64,000 nucleotides of DNA from the NCBI RefSeq assembly GCF_001571145.1, contig NZ_BCTF01000006.1, positions 122,410-186,409 of the forward strand. The letters run 5' to 3'. How positions within the stretch are numbered: position 1 is the stretch's first letter; the number at the start of each line of letters is the position of its first letter. The stretch is from Hydrogenophaga flava NBRC 102514. GTDB lineage: Bacteria > Pseudomonadota > Gammaproteobacteria > Burkholderiales > Burkholderiaceae_C. A model generated the notes under the pieces. It was not told where the DNA came from and searched no databases. It saw nothing but the letters and a program-made list of their open reading frames with translations. Shown here piece by piece: positions 57,868 through 64,000 of the stretch. The translations under genes and the position numbers were made by a program.

Positions 57868-58389
57868 GTGAACCCCGAACGCAAGGTCATCATCATTGCA
57901 GGGCCTAACGGCGCTGGAAAGACGACCTTTGCTCGCGAGTTTCTGCCCCGCGAGGCGGCTTGTCCGGTGTTTGTGAATGCCGACCTGATTGCCGCCGGGC
58001 TTGCTCCGTTTGCTCCGGAAACCGCTGCAGTGCAGGCGGGGCGGCTGATGCTGGAAGAACTCGACCGGCACTTTCAGGCGCAGAACAGCTTCGCTTTTGA
58101 AACCACGCTGTCCGGCAGGGCCTATCTGCGCCACATCCGACGATGGCAGCAGGCCGGCTACCGGGTCGAACTGATCTTTCTGCAGCTCAACCACGCTGAT
58201 GAGGCTGTGGCCCGTGTGGGGCAGCGTGTGAGGCAAGGCGGTCACGACATACCAGCCGATGTGATTCGCCGACGGTTTGCCGCTGGGCTGGGCAACTTCC
58301 ATCGTCTGTATGCGCCGGCAGTGGATGCTTGGGTGCTGTACAACAACGCGGGTGAGACACCGGTACTGCTGGACTGGAGCGAACGATGA
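57868..58389 (+). CDS. zeta-toxin-like P-loop kinase
   Basis: Protein of 173 residues with Walker A GPNGAGKT (12-19), VNADLIAAGLAPF and FETTLSG (77-83), the pattern of chromosomal zeta-toxin/AAA kinases that phosphorylate UDP-sugars or small molecules. GTG start after GGCAGGAGC. A 72-residue gene overlaps its end by four bases, so the pair may be a toxin-antitoxin module with toxin first, opposite to the epsilon-zeta order. Phosphorylation target unknown. Confidence 0.8.
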   Translation: MNPERKVIIIAGPNGAGKTTFAREFLPREAACPVFVNADLIAAGLAPFAPETAAVQAGRLMLEELDRHFQAQNSFAFETTLSGRAYLRHIRRWQQAGYRVELIFLQLNHADEAVARVGQRVRQGGHDIPADVIRRRFAAGLGNFHRLYAPAVDAWVLYNNAGETPVLLDWSER

Positions 58390-58604
58390 ACAGCAAGAGC
58401 ATTGAACAGGCGAACAACGCCGATCTGCGCGGATCTTGGCAAGCCATTCAAAGAGCTGCGCAGCGGGCCCGCGAACTGGCGGCACAAACCGGCACCGAAC
58501 TGATCGTCAGCCGTGGCGGCGTGATGGAGCGCATCCGTCCGCTGCCAGCGCAACCTCACCGGCTGGTGCAGGAGCCCGAGGCCGGCTACGGAAGAAAAGG
58601 CTGA
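58386..58604 (+). CDS. small partner of the zeta-like kinase, possible antitoxin
   Basis: Encodes 72 residues, starting within the kinase stop codon (ATGA). The N-terminal half is helical and Ala/Arg-rich (SWQAIQRAAQRARELAAQTG) and is followed by TELIVSRGGVMERI, a segment seen in small proteins next to such kinases. Antitoxin function is inferred from linkage and size only. Confidence 0.6.
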   Translation: MNSKSIEQANNADLRGSWQAIQRAAQRARELAAQTGTELIVSRGGVMERIRPLPAQPHRLVQEPEAGYGRKG

Positions 58605-58605
58605 G

Positions 58606-59154
58606 GTGGACGGTCGCGCCCACACGCTGTTCGACACCGCCATCGGCGTGTGCGGCATGGCGTGGGGGCCGGCGGGCATCACCGCGGTGCAGCTGCCCGA
58701 ACCCACACCTGAGGGCACGCGCCAGCGCCTGCTGCGCAGCCTGCCGGCGCCGGTGCCTGAGGCGGACCCACCGCCCGCCGTCCAGTCCGCCATCACCGAA
58801 CTCAAGGCCGCGCTGCGCGGCGAGCGGCCGGCCGACCTGCGCCACCTGCCGCTGGACATGTCGCGCCTCACGCCCTTTCTGCAGCGCGTGTACGAGCGCG
58901 CCCGCGCCATCCCGCCCGGCCAGGTGCTGACCTACGGCGAATTCGCTGCCGAGATGGGCGACAAGCAACTGGCCCGCGCCATCGGCCAGGCCATGGGCGC
59001 CAACCCGTTCGCGCCGGTCGTGCCCTGCCACCGCGTGCTGGCGGCGGGCGGCCAGCCCGGTGGTTTCTCGGCCAGCGGCGGGGCCATCACCAAATGGCGC
59101 CTGCTCGAAATCGAGGGCTACCGGCCCGGCGGTCAGCCCTCGCTGTTCGACTGA
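58606..59154 (+). CDS. methylated-DNA-[protein]-cysteine S-methyltransferase
   Basis: Ogt/AGT-type suicide repair enzyme of 182 residues that takes the methyl group from O6-methylguanine. The active site PCHRV is at residues 140-144 (acceptor Cys141), preceded by the winged-helix segment with VLTYGEFA and followed by GGFSASGG. GTG start one base after the stop of the small partner gene; no separate ribosome binding site is clear. Confidence 0.9.
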   Translation: MDGRAHTLFDTAIGVCGMAWGPAGITAVQLPEPTPEGTRQRLLRSLPAPVPEADPPPAVQSAITELKAALRGERPADLRHLPLDMSRLTPFLQRVYERARAIPPGQVLTYGEFAAEMGDKQLARAIGQAMGANPFAPVVPCHRVLAAGGQPGGFSASGGAITKWRLLEIEGYRPGGQPSLFD

Positions 59155-59228
59155 CGCCCCAGCGCCGCGGCACAAGGTTGTTCGGGTCGCGCCGGGCGGC
59201 ATTTTTGCTGCACTGCGACAATTCGCCG

Positions 59229-60440
59229 ATGCTTTCGCGTTATCTCAAGATGGCCCTGGTGCTGGGCCTGCTCTCCGCCATCGGCCCCTTCGCCATCGAC
59301 ATGTACCTGCCCGCGCTGCCCGACATCGGGCGCAGCCTGGGGGCAGAGGTGGGGGCGGTGCAACTCACACTCACCGCGTTTTTCCTCTCCATCGGCCTGG
59401 GCCAGCTGCTCTATGGACCGGTGTCCGACATGGTGGGCCGCAAGCCGCCGCTCTACGCCGGTCTGGCCCTGTTCACGCTGGCCAGCATTGGCTGTGCGTT
59501 GGCCACCGACATCCACACCCTGGTGGCGCTGCGCTTCCTGCAGGGCCTGGGCGCTGCCGCCGGCATGGCGATTCCGCGCGCCATCGTGCGCGACCTGCAC
59601 ACCGGCGCCGAGGCCGCGCGCCTGATGTCGCTGCTCATGCTGGTGTTCAGCGTTTCGCCCATCCTGGCGCCGCTGGCGGGCAGCGGTGTCATCGCACTGA
59701 CCGGCTGGCGCGGCGTGTTCTGGGTGGTGGCGCTGGCGGCGGTGGCGGGCATGCTGATGGTGCGCGGGGCGCTCGCCGAAACCCGCAGCGAGGCAGAGCG
59801 CGTGGACAGTTCCTTCGGCAGCGCGCTGCGCGCCTACGGCCTGCTGCTGCGCGACCGGCACTACCTGGGCCTGGTGTTCATCGGCGCCTTCGCCATGTCG
59901 GGCTTCTTCGTCTACCTGGCCGGCTCGCCCTTCGTGCTGATTAACCACTACGGCCTGAGCCCCACGCAGTACAGCCTGGCCTTCGGCCTCAACGCCGCAG
60001 CCTTCATCGGCTCCGCGCAATTCACCGGTCCCTTGGGGCGGCGCTTCGGGCTGGTGCCCCTGGCCAAGTGGGCCGCCACCGCCTGCGGCGTGGTGATGGC
60101 GTCGCTGCTGGCGTACTACCTCGTCGGTGGCGACCGGCTGCTCGTGCTGGTGTCGCTGTATTTCGTGGCCAGCGCCTTCATGGGCATGGTGATTCCCACG
60201 GTGTCGGTGCTGGCGCTGGAGGCGCACGGCGCGATTGCGGGCACGGCGTCCGCGCTCATGGGCACGCTGCAGATGCTCTGCGGCGCGGTGGCCATGGGCA
60301 TCGTCGGCTTGTTCGCCAACGGCCAGCCGCTGCCCATGGTGGTGGGCATGGCGTCTGGCGCGCTCACCGCGCTGGTTCTGACCTGGGTCACCCTGCGCTG
60401 GCGCCCGCACGCCACGCCCGTGCAGCGCGTGCAGGGCTGA
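59229..60440 (+). CDS. Bcr/CflA-family multidrug efflux MFS transporter
   Basis: Inner membrane proton antiporter of 403 residues with 12 predicted helices. AIDMYLPALPDIGRSL in helix 1 and GPVSDMVGRKPPLYAGL in loop 2-3 are characteristic of the Bcr/CflA drug-resistance subfamily (bicyclomycin, chloramphenicol and others). A GACAAT box lies close to the ATG at 59229, so the leader would be very short. Real substrates unknown. Confidence 0.88.
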   Translation: MLSRYLKMALVLGLLSAIGPFAIDMYLPALPDIGRSLGAEVGAVQLTLTAFFLSIGLGQLLYGPVSDMVGRKPPLYAGLALFTLASIGCALATDIHTLVALRFLQGLGAAAGMAIPRAIVRDLHTGAEAARLMSLLMLVFSVSPILAPLAGSGVIALTGWRGVFWVVALAAVAGMLMVRGALAETRSEAERVDSSFGSALRAYGLLLRDRHYLGLVFIGAFAMSGFFVYLAGSPFVLINHYGLSPTQYSLAFGLNAAAFIGSAQFTGPLGRRFGLVPLAKWAATACGVVMASLLAYYLVGGDRLLVLVSLYFVASAFMGMVIPTVSVLALEAHGAIAGTASALMGTLQMLCGAVAMGIVGLFANGQPLPMVVGMASGALTALVLTWVTLRWRPHATPVQRVQG

Positions 60441-60488
60441 CGCGCCGCAGGGCGCGCGCCGTCCCAGGCGGGACAGCGGGTGGCCCTT

Positions 60489-60539
60489 CGGGTGGGTGAA
60501 CATGCGGGCGACATTGGCAAGGCCCTGACCACCCACCCG
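60489..60539 (+). other. long-range inverted repeat before an HD-domain gene
   Basis: CGGGTGGGTG (60489-60498) and CACCCACCCG (60530-60539) are perfect 10-base complements separated by 31 bases. The right arm ends directly before the AAGGAG ribosome binding site of the HD gene. No T-run follows; a leader stem that affects translation is the simplest reading. Confidence 0.45.
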
Positions 60540-60552
60540 GAAGGAGACACCC

Positions 60553-61158
60553 ATGAACGACCACGTCCTCGCTCGCGCCAGTTTCACCTGCATGGAACAG
60601 AGCACCAAGGAAGACTGGCAACTCATCGTCCCCGAGGCCATGAAGATGGCCAAGGCACTGCCCGACCGCATCCTCGACCACCTGCGCCTGCTCGACGGCG
60701 ACTTCGGCGGCTTCCCGGTGGATCGCCTCACCCATTCCCGCCAGACCGCAACCTTGGCGCTTAAAGACGGGCGCGACGAGGAATACGTGGTCTGCGCGCT
60801 GCTGCACGACATTGGCGACACGCTGGGCAGCTTCAACCACCCCGACATCGCCGCCGCCATCCTCAAGCCCTTCGTCAGCGACGAGAACCACTGGATGGTT
60901 CAGCACCACGGCGTGTTCCAGGGCTACAACTTCTTCCACCACATCGGGCTGGACCGCAACATGCGCGACCAGTTCAAGGCGCACCCGAGCTACGAGCACA
61001 CCGCCGAGTTCGTCGCGCTGTACGACAACCGCGCTTTCGACCCCGCGCAGCCCGCCGAGCCGCTGGAGACCTTCGCGCCCATGCTGCGTCGCCTCATGGC
61101 CTCGCCGCGCAACAGCATCTACAAGGCGGCCATGCAACCGGCGGCCCAGGCGCAGTGA
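60553..61158 (+). CDS. HD-domain phosphohydrolase-like protein
   Basis: Protein of 201 residues with a metal-binding HD core: His61 (THSRQTATLA), His85-Asp86 in LLHDIGD and further histidines in MVQHHGVFQGYNFFHH. The form resembles the small HD proteins related to PhnZ and inositol oxygenase, which can be oxygenases rather than phosphatases. Reaction unknown. Strong AAGGAGA before the ATG. Confidence 0.82.
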   Translation: MNDHVLARASFTCMEQSTKEDWQLIVPEAMKMAKALPDRILDHLRLLDGDFGGFPVDRLTHSRQTATLALKDGRDEEYVVCALLHDIGDTLGSFNHPDIAAAILKPFVSDENHWMVQHHGVFQGYNFFHHIGLDRNMRDQFKAHPSYEHTAEFVALYDNRAFDPAQPAEPLETFAPMLRRLMASPRNSIYKAAMQPAAQAQ

Positions 61159-61180
61159 ACACCGCCGCGCCGCGGCGCGT

Positions 61181-62290
61181 TCAGGTGGCCGGTGGCGCCT
61201 CGGCGTCCGCCAAGCCCTCCGCCAGCGCCCGCGCCGACAGCGGCGCGCAACCCTCGGCCTTGTTGCTGATCGTCACGTAGGCGTTCTGCCCCGCGCCCGT
61301 CACGCCGCGCACCGTGCGCACGATCAGTGCGCGCGTCTCGGCGTCCACGTCGTGAATGCGGTCGTAGGGTTCGTAGGAGCGCTGCGCGTCCTCGTAGCCG
61401 TAGGCGCCGTGCAGCGGGTTCAGGTTCCAGCGGCAGACCAGCGGCCCGGGCCAGAGCGCGCGCAGCAGCGGCAACTGCTCGGCCAGGCGCGGCATCTTGG
61501 CGTGCAGGCCCAGGCAGTAGGTAGCGCCGGTCTCCTTGAGCACGGCCGCCAGCTGCGGCGCGATGGCGGGCGAGAGCCACTCCGGGTCGCGCACCTCCAC
61601 CGCCACCACGCCGTCGGGCGTGGCGCCGCGCACATCGGGCAGCGCCCGCAGCAGGGCGCGCAGCCGCTCCAGCAGCAGCGGCAGGCGCTGCAACTGCGAA
61701 AACGGCAGCGGGCTGAGCTGAAACACCAGCGCGCCCACCTTGTCGCCCAGCCCTGCCAGCGCGGGGGTGATGAACTCCTGCGTCGCCAGCACCGGGTCCA
61801 GAAACGCGGTGTTGGGCTGGCGCCCCTGGCCTTGTTCGCCGCGCACCAGTGCGTCCGTCACCAGCGCCGGCGCCTTCACCACGAAGCGGAAATCGTCCGG
61901 CACCTGGCCCGCGTAGCGCGCGTACTGCCCCTCGGTCAGCGGGCGGTAGAACGACCGGTCGATGCCCACGCAGCGCAGCAGCGGGTGTTGGGCGTAGGCG
62001 GTCAGGCCGTTCTTGGCCAGCACCGCCTCGCTGTACGGCCCCTCGTCCCACACGATGCCGGCCCAGCCCGGGTAGCTCCAGGTCGAGGCGCCCAGGCGGA
62101 TGCGCGTGTTCAGGCGGGCGGCGAGGGCGCGGGTGGTGTTGTCTGGGGGTAGGGGGAGGACTTCGGTGGAGCGGCGGCGTTTGGGCTGAGCCGGAGCAGC
62201 GTCATCGTCCGCCGGGTCGGGTGCGGCGGCGGGTGGCTTCGGTCGGGTGGGGGGCGGCGCCGGCGTCGCGCCGAACAGGTCGTCCTGCAT
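61181..62290 (-). CDS. DUF72 family protein
   Basis: Protein of 369 residues with the DUF72 (YecE-like) TIM-barrel: IRLGASTWSYPGWAGIVWDE, IDRSFYRPLT, and TISNKAEGCAPLSA near the end. A Pro/Ala-rich, probably disordered N-terminal part of about 60 residues is present. Function of the family is not known to me. Convergent with the HD gene, 22 bases between stops. Confidence 0.85.
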   Translation of the reverse strand: MQDDLFGATPAPPPTRPKPPAAAPDPADDDAAPAQPKRRRSTEVLPLPPDNTTRALAARLNTRIRLGASTWSYPGWAGIVWDEGPYSEAVLAKNGLTAYAQHPLLRCVGIDRSFYRPLTEGQYARYAGQVPDDFRFVVKAPALVTDALVRGEQGQGRQPNTAFLDPVLATQEFITPALAGLGDKVGALVFQLSPLPFSQLQRLPLLLERLRALLRALPDVRGATPDGVVAVEVRDPEWLSPAIAPQLAAVLKETGATYCLGLHAKMPRLAEQLPLLRALWPGPLVCRWNLNPLHGAYGYEDAQRSYEPYDRIHDVDAETRALIVRTVRGVTGAGQNAYVTISNKAEGCAPLSARALAEGLADAEAPPAT

Positions 62291-62426
62291 ATGGCTGTAG
62301 TGTCACCGGGCAGAGTGTCTGTTGCCGGAATTGACAGGGGGCGACTTGTAGATTTGTGACAAGACGTTGCAGAATGACCGCCTGAACGGATAACAACCCA
62401 CAACGTTCCAGGCCAAAAGGGAGGCC
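62291..62426. other. intergenic region with short inverted repeat, possible IS remnant
   Basis: TGTCA (62302-62306) and TGACA about 30 bases later form the ends of a short inverted repeat, with further GTGACA and TTGACA-like words downstream. This could be a remnant of a transposon end at the edge of the island, but no transposase frame adjoins it. Otherwise I see nothing definite here. Confidence 0.25.
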
Positions 62427-62819
62427 ATGCAATTTCACCACCCAGCGACCCCCAAACGCCTACCCGAACCGTCGGGTGATCAGGTCTCTTCGTTCAAGGT
62501 CACCAAAAAGCGCTTGTCGTGTTCACCCGGCGCTCAGAAACTGAAGGACCGGTTTGGCGATGCCCGGTTTGTGTCTGCCCTCGCATCACTCCCCGGTAGA
62601 AAAAGCCGCAGCACCTGCGTTGCACTGCTGGTGGAAAACAGCCCGGTGCGCCGTCATGAGAGTCCCGGCACTGGTGTTCAGATCGCATTGGGTGAAAGAG
62701 AACTTCAGGCCCTTGTACGCGCAACTGGAGCGAGCTGGTGTTTCTCTGTCCGACTTTTGAAGATGCCACTTCGTACCGTTAAAGCGCTGGGGCCGAAAGA
62801 CAGGGTTCGCAAACCGTAG
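62427..62819 (+). CDS. doubtful open frame, 130 residues
   Basis: A frame of 130 residues begins just after a GGGAGG site. The product is basic, rich in Arg, Ser and Leu, and matches no family I know. Frames of similar length overlap it in other registers, so it may be non-coding or a remnant. It lies between the high-GC DUF72 gene and the low-GC island; if it is not a gene, 62291-62939 is empty. Confidence 0.25.
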   Translation: MQFHHPATPKRLPEPSGDQVSSFKVTKKRLSCSPGAQKLKDRFGDARFVSALASLPGRKSRSTCVALLVENSPVRRHESPGTGVQIALGERELQALVRATGASWCFSVRLLKMPLRTVKALGPKDRVRKP

Positions 62820-62821
62820 GA

Positions 62822-62873
62822 ATAGGATGGATATGGATTTCACATCCATCCAGAATGGCTGTATTTATCCTAT
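62822..62873. other. strong palindromic hairpin at the island edge
   Basis: GGATGGAT (62825-62832) is complementary to ATCCATCC (62844-62851); ATAGGAT (62822-62828) can pair instead with ATCCTAT (62867-62873). The two stems are mutually exclusive, as in switching leaders, but they could also be a recombination or protein-binding site. It lies 66 bases before the start of the next gene. Confidence 0.5.
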
Positions 62874-62939
62874 CTTGGGTAGATGTAGTCATTTGGCTTG
62901 TCGGGTAAATTAAGCTTGTGTATCACAGGAGATATCACC

Positions 62940-63212
62940 ATGAATAGCTGGGACTTCAATAACTGTAGGGCCTTTCTAGAGTTCATGATCCAACAGCAGC
63001 CGCAGAGTACGGACTTGATCCGCACCTATGAAAAGCTAATCGAAAAGAAAACGGAATTCGATATTGCTGCGAGTGGCCACAATGCTGACGTTCAGAAGAA
63101 CTGGGAAAATAGCCAAAAGGAAATGACGACCAATTGGCAGAATACGCAAGCCCAGGTTACAAAGGCGTCAATTGAAAATGGCTTTCAAGGCATGCTAAAT
63201 GGAAATATCTGA
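62940..63212 (+). CDS. unknown 90-residue protein of the AT-rich island
   Basis: No family recognised. The protein is mostly helical and polar, rich in Asn, Gln and Glu (MNSWDFNNCR, then IRTYEKLIEKKTEFDIAA), with a probable coiled coil in its second half (QKNWENSQKEMTTNWQNTQ). CACAGGAGA precedes the ATG. It is followed 11 bases later by the next gene and both are clearly lower in GC than the rest of the window. Confidence 0.7.
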   Translation: MNSWDFNNCRAFLEFMIQQQPQSTDLIRTYEKLIEKKTEFDIAASGHNADVQKNWENSQKEMTTNWQNTQAQVTKASIENGFQGMLNGNI

Positions 63213-63223
63213 GGGGCGACACG

Positions 63224-63535
63224 ATGCTTTTTGACCAAGAAAGCTACAAGACCATTCGCGATGCGTGCAAGAGCAAGAGCGAGATTGAATTTGAAGCACC
63301 TCGCAAAATTACTGCTTTCTCGTCTAGTGGCGCGCCGTCTGAGTGGACGGCATATCCTCCGTGCATTCTTCCACCGGAAGGCTATGCTAACGTATTTCGA
63401 CACGCTGGCTCAGATGCCAAAGGTGTACTGACTCGATTGGAACTGATAGTCCATTTGGATGGTGGCCGAATTCTGTACAAGGCGAAAGGAAGTGATCTTG
63501 TTGCCTTGAAGGTTACGTGGCCAAGTGATGTATAA
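63224..63535 (+). CDS. unknown 103-residue protein of the AT-rich island
   Basis: No family recognised. Small soluble protein with a probable mixed alpha/beta fold: a charged N-terminus (YKTIRDACKSKSEIEFEAPR), a Pro-rich turn (YPPCILPPEG) and beta-like LELIVHLDGGRILYKAKG. GAGGGG precedes the ATG. Part of the three-gene run that ends with an ATPase; a role as regulator or immunity/accessory factor cannot be decided. Confidence 0.7.
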   Translation: MLFDQESYKTIRDACKSKSEIEFEAPRKITAFSSSGAPSEWTAYPPCILPPEGYANVFRHAGSDAKGVLTRLELIVHLDGGRILYKAKGSDLVALKVTWPSDV

Positions 63536-63616
63536 CCTTTCAGTCGAACGGACCTGCATGAAAAGCCGCGCAGACCGCTTACTTCCACGTTAAAACTTAC
63601 CAAGCCGAATCGTCAC

Positions 63617-64000
63617 ATGTCAGTCACTTCAATCAAGATCACCTCGCTCCCAACTCGTTATGAGCCGCTCATGTCGACTTTCGGGGAGCGAGCAAAGATG
63701 ACATTTGTTCAGCCCGAAGAGGACATCGAGGCTATCAAACGATTTCTTGCCGCGGCGGAAAGCTCATCTCAAGGTAAGGTTCTCTTTCTAACCGCGCCTA
63801 GCGGTACCGGAAAGAGCACGTTCGTTCATAGCTTAGAGATTTTTTTCTCTGACCGCGTTGGAGAGGTAGTTCGCCTTCCGCCTCCACACGAACTAAATGT
63901 GAGTGAGATTCCTGCGTTCCTTGCCAAGCTTCCAGTTCGTTCAAAATTTACTGTGGTGAACTTCGATGGCCGCGAAGCACCCTACTTTAATGAGCCCGAG
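63617..64000 (+). CDS. P-loop ATPase, 5' part (gene continues beyond the window)
   Basis: The frame from ATG 63617 is open to the last base (128 codons, no stop). It contains Walker A PSGTGKST at about residues 65-72 (LFLTAPSGTGKSTFVHSLEIFF), preceded by a helical FVQPEEDIEAIKRFLAAAE. This is the N-terminal part of an AAA/STAND-like or other P-loop NTPase; the rest is not visible, so its class cannot be given. It lies 81 bases after the 103-residue gene, same strand and same low GC, so the three probably form one accessory operon. No strong ribosome binding site is seen. Confidence 0.7.
   Translation, partial: MSVTSIKITSLPTRYEPLMSTFGERAKMTFVQPEEDIEAIKRFLAAAESSSQGKVLFLTAPSGTGKSTFVHSLEIFFSDRVGEVVRLPPPHELNVSEIPAFLAKLPVRSKFTVVNFDGREAPYFNEPE

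Noticed and set aside
62302..62337. TGTCA...TGACA inverted repeat as an intact IS end
   Set aside because: No transposase frame, partner end or target duplication could be found; kept only as a low-confidence remnant.

Overview
The window is GC-rich, densely packed bacterial chromosome. Gene content and protein style point to a betaproteobacterium of the Burkholderiales, most likely the Comamonadaceae (Hydrogenophaga-like). The pointers are a noncarboxysomal form IA RuBisCO operon (cbbR / cbbLS-QO), a Bug/TctC-type binding protein, liv-type ABC uptake genes beside acyl-CoA catabolism, and TAnAATCGC-type -10 boxes close to start codons. The genus is inferred from the reading; no search was run. 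No rRNA, tRNA or CRISPR array was seen.

Layout. 1-5.7 kb: purine and pyrimidine salvage (adenine/adenosine deaminase cut by the window edge, a BMP-type nucleoside-binding lipoprotein or periplasmic protein, guanine deaminase, dCTP deaminase) with a GT-C type membrane glycosyltransferase in between. 5.8-11.7 kb: housekeeping genes (fatty acid desaturase, YpfJ-type zinc peptidase, RhlE-type DEAD-box helicase, ApaH, CorC/HlyC membrane protein). 11.6-17.9 kb: divergent cbbR and cbbLSQO, giving CO2 fixation plus the RuBisCO activase. 17.9-19.5 kb: ornithine cyclodeaminase with a divergent Lrp/AsnC regulator. 19.6-22.8 kb: two exported RG/SG-rich low-complexity proteins around a DUF6502 gene, with operator-like repeats in the divergent promoter. 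22.8-28.5 kb: a PD-(D/E)XK/DinG-type helicase and a divergent winged-helix/PD-(D/E)XK nuclease, now separated by a 2.47-kb IS1595-family transposon that carries cargo including a DUF3800 gene and is bounded by an exact 8-bp target duplication. 28.5-29.3 kb: a yybP-ykoY (manganese) riboswitch ahead of a GDT1/MneA-type exporter.

29.4-34.2 kb: a Wzm/Wzt-like polysaccharide exporter, a tightly overlapped msrB-cysteine synthase-slyX operon, and an MFS exporter. 34.3-57.8 kb: a very large catabolic region holding an acyl-CoA ligase, a complete branched-chain-type ABC importer, FadB and FadA homologues, a split AtuA (DUF1446) pair, a Bug binding protein, two acyl-CoA dehydrogenases, three SDRs, a hotdog thioesterase, an MDR reductase, a GST and a GNAT enzyme. 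It reads as uptake plus beta-oxidation of an unidentified acid. A GAACG/CGTTC operator-like site shared by the ligase gene and fadB suggests common acyl-CoA-responsive control.

57.9-62.3 kb: a zeta-toxin-like kinase with a small overlapping partner, an Ogt-type DNA methyltransferase, a Bcr/CflA exporter, an HD-domain protein and a DUF72 protein. 62.8-64 kb: a sharp drop in GC marks an accessory island with two small unknown genes and the start of a P-loop ATPase gene that runs off the end. The least explained parts of the window are this island, the 19.6-22.8 kb RG-rich locus, and the helicase/nuclease pair split by the transposon.
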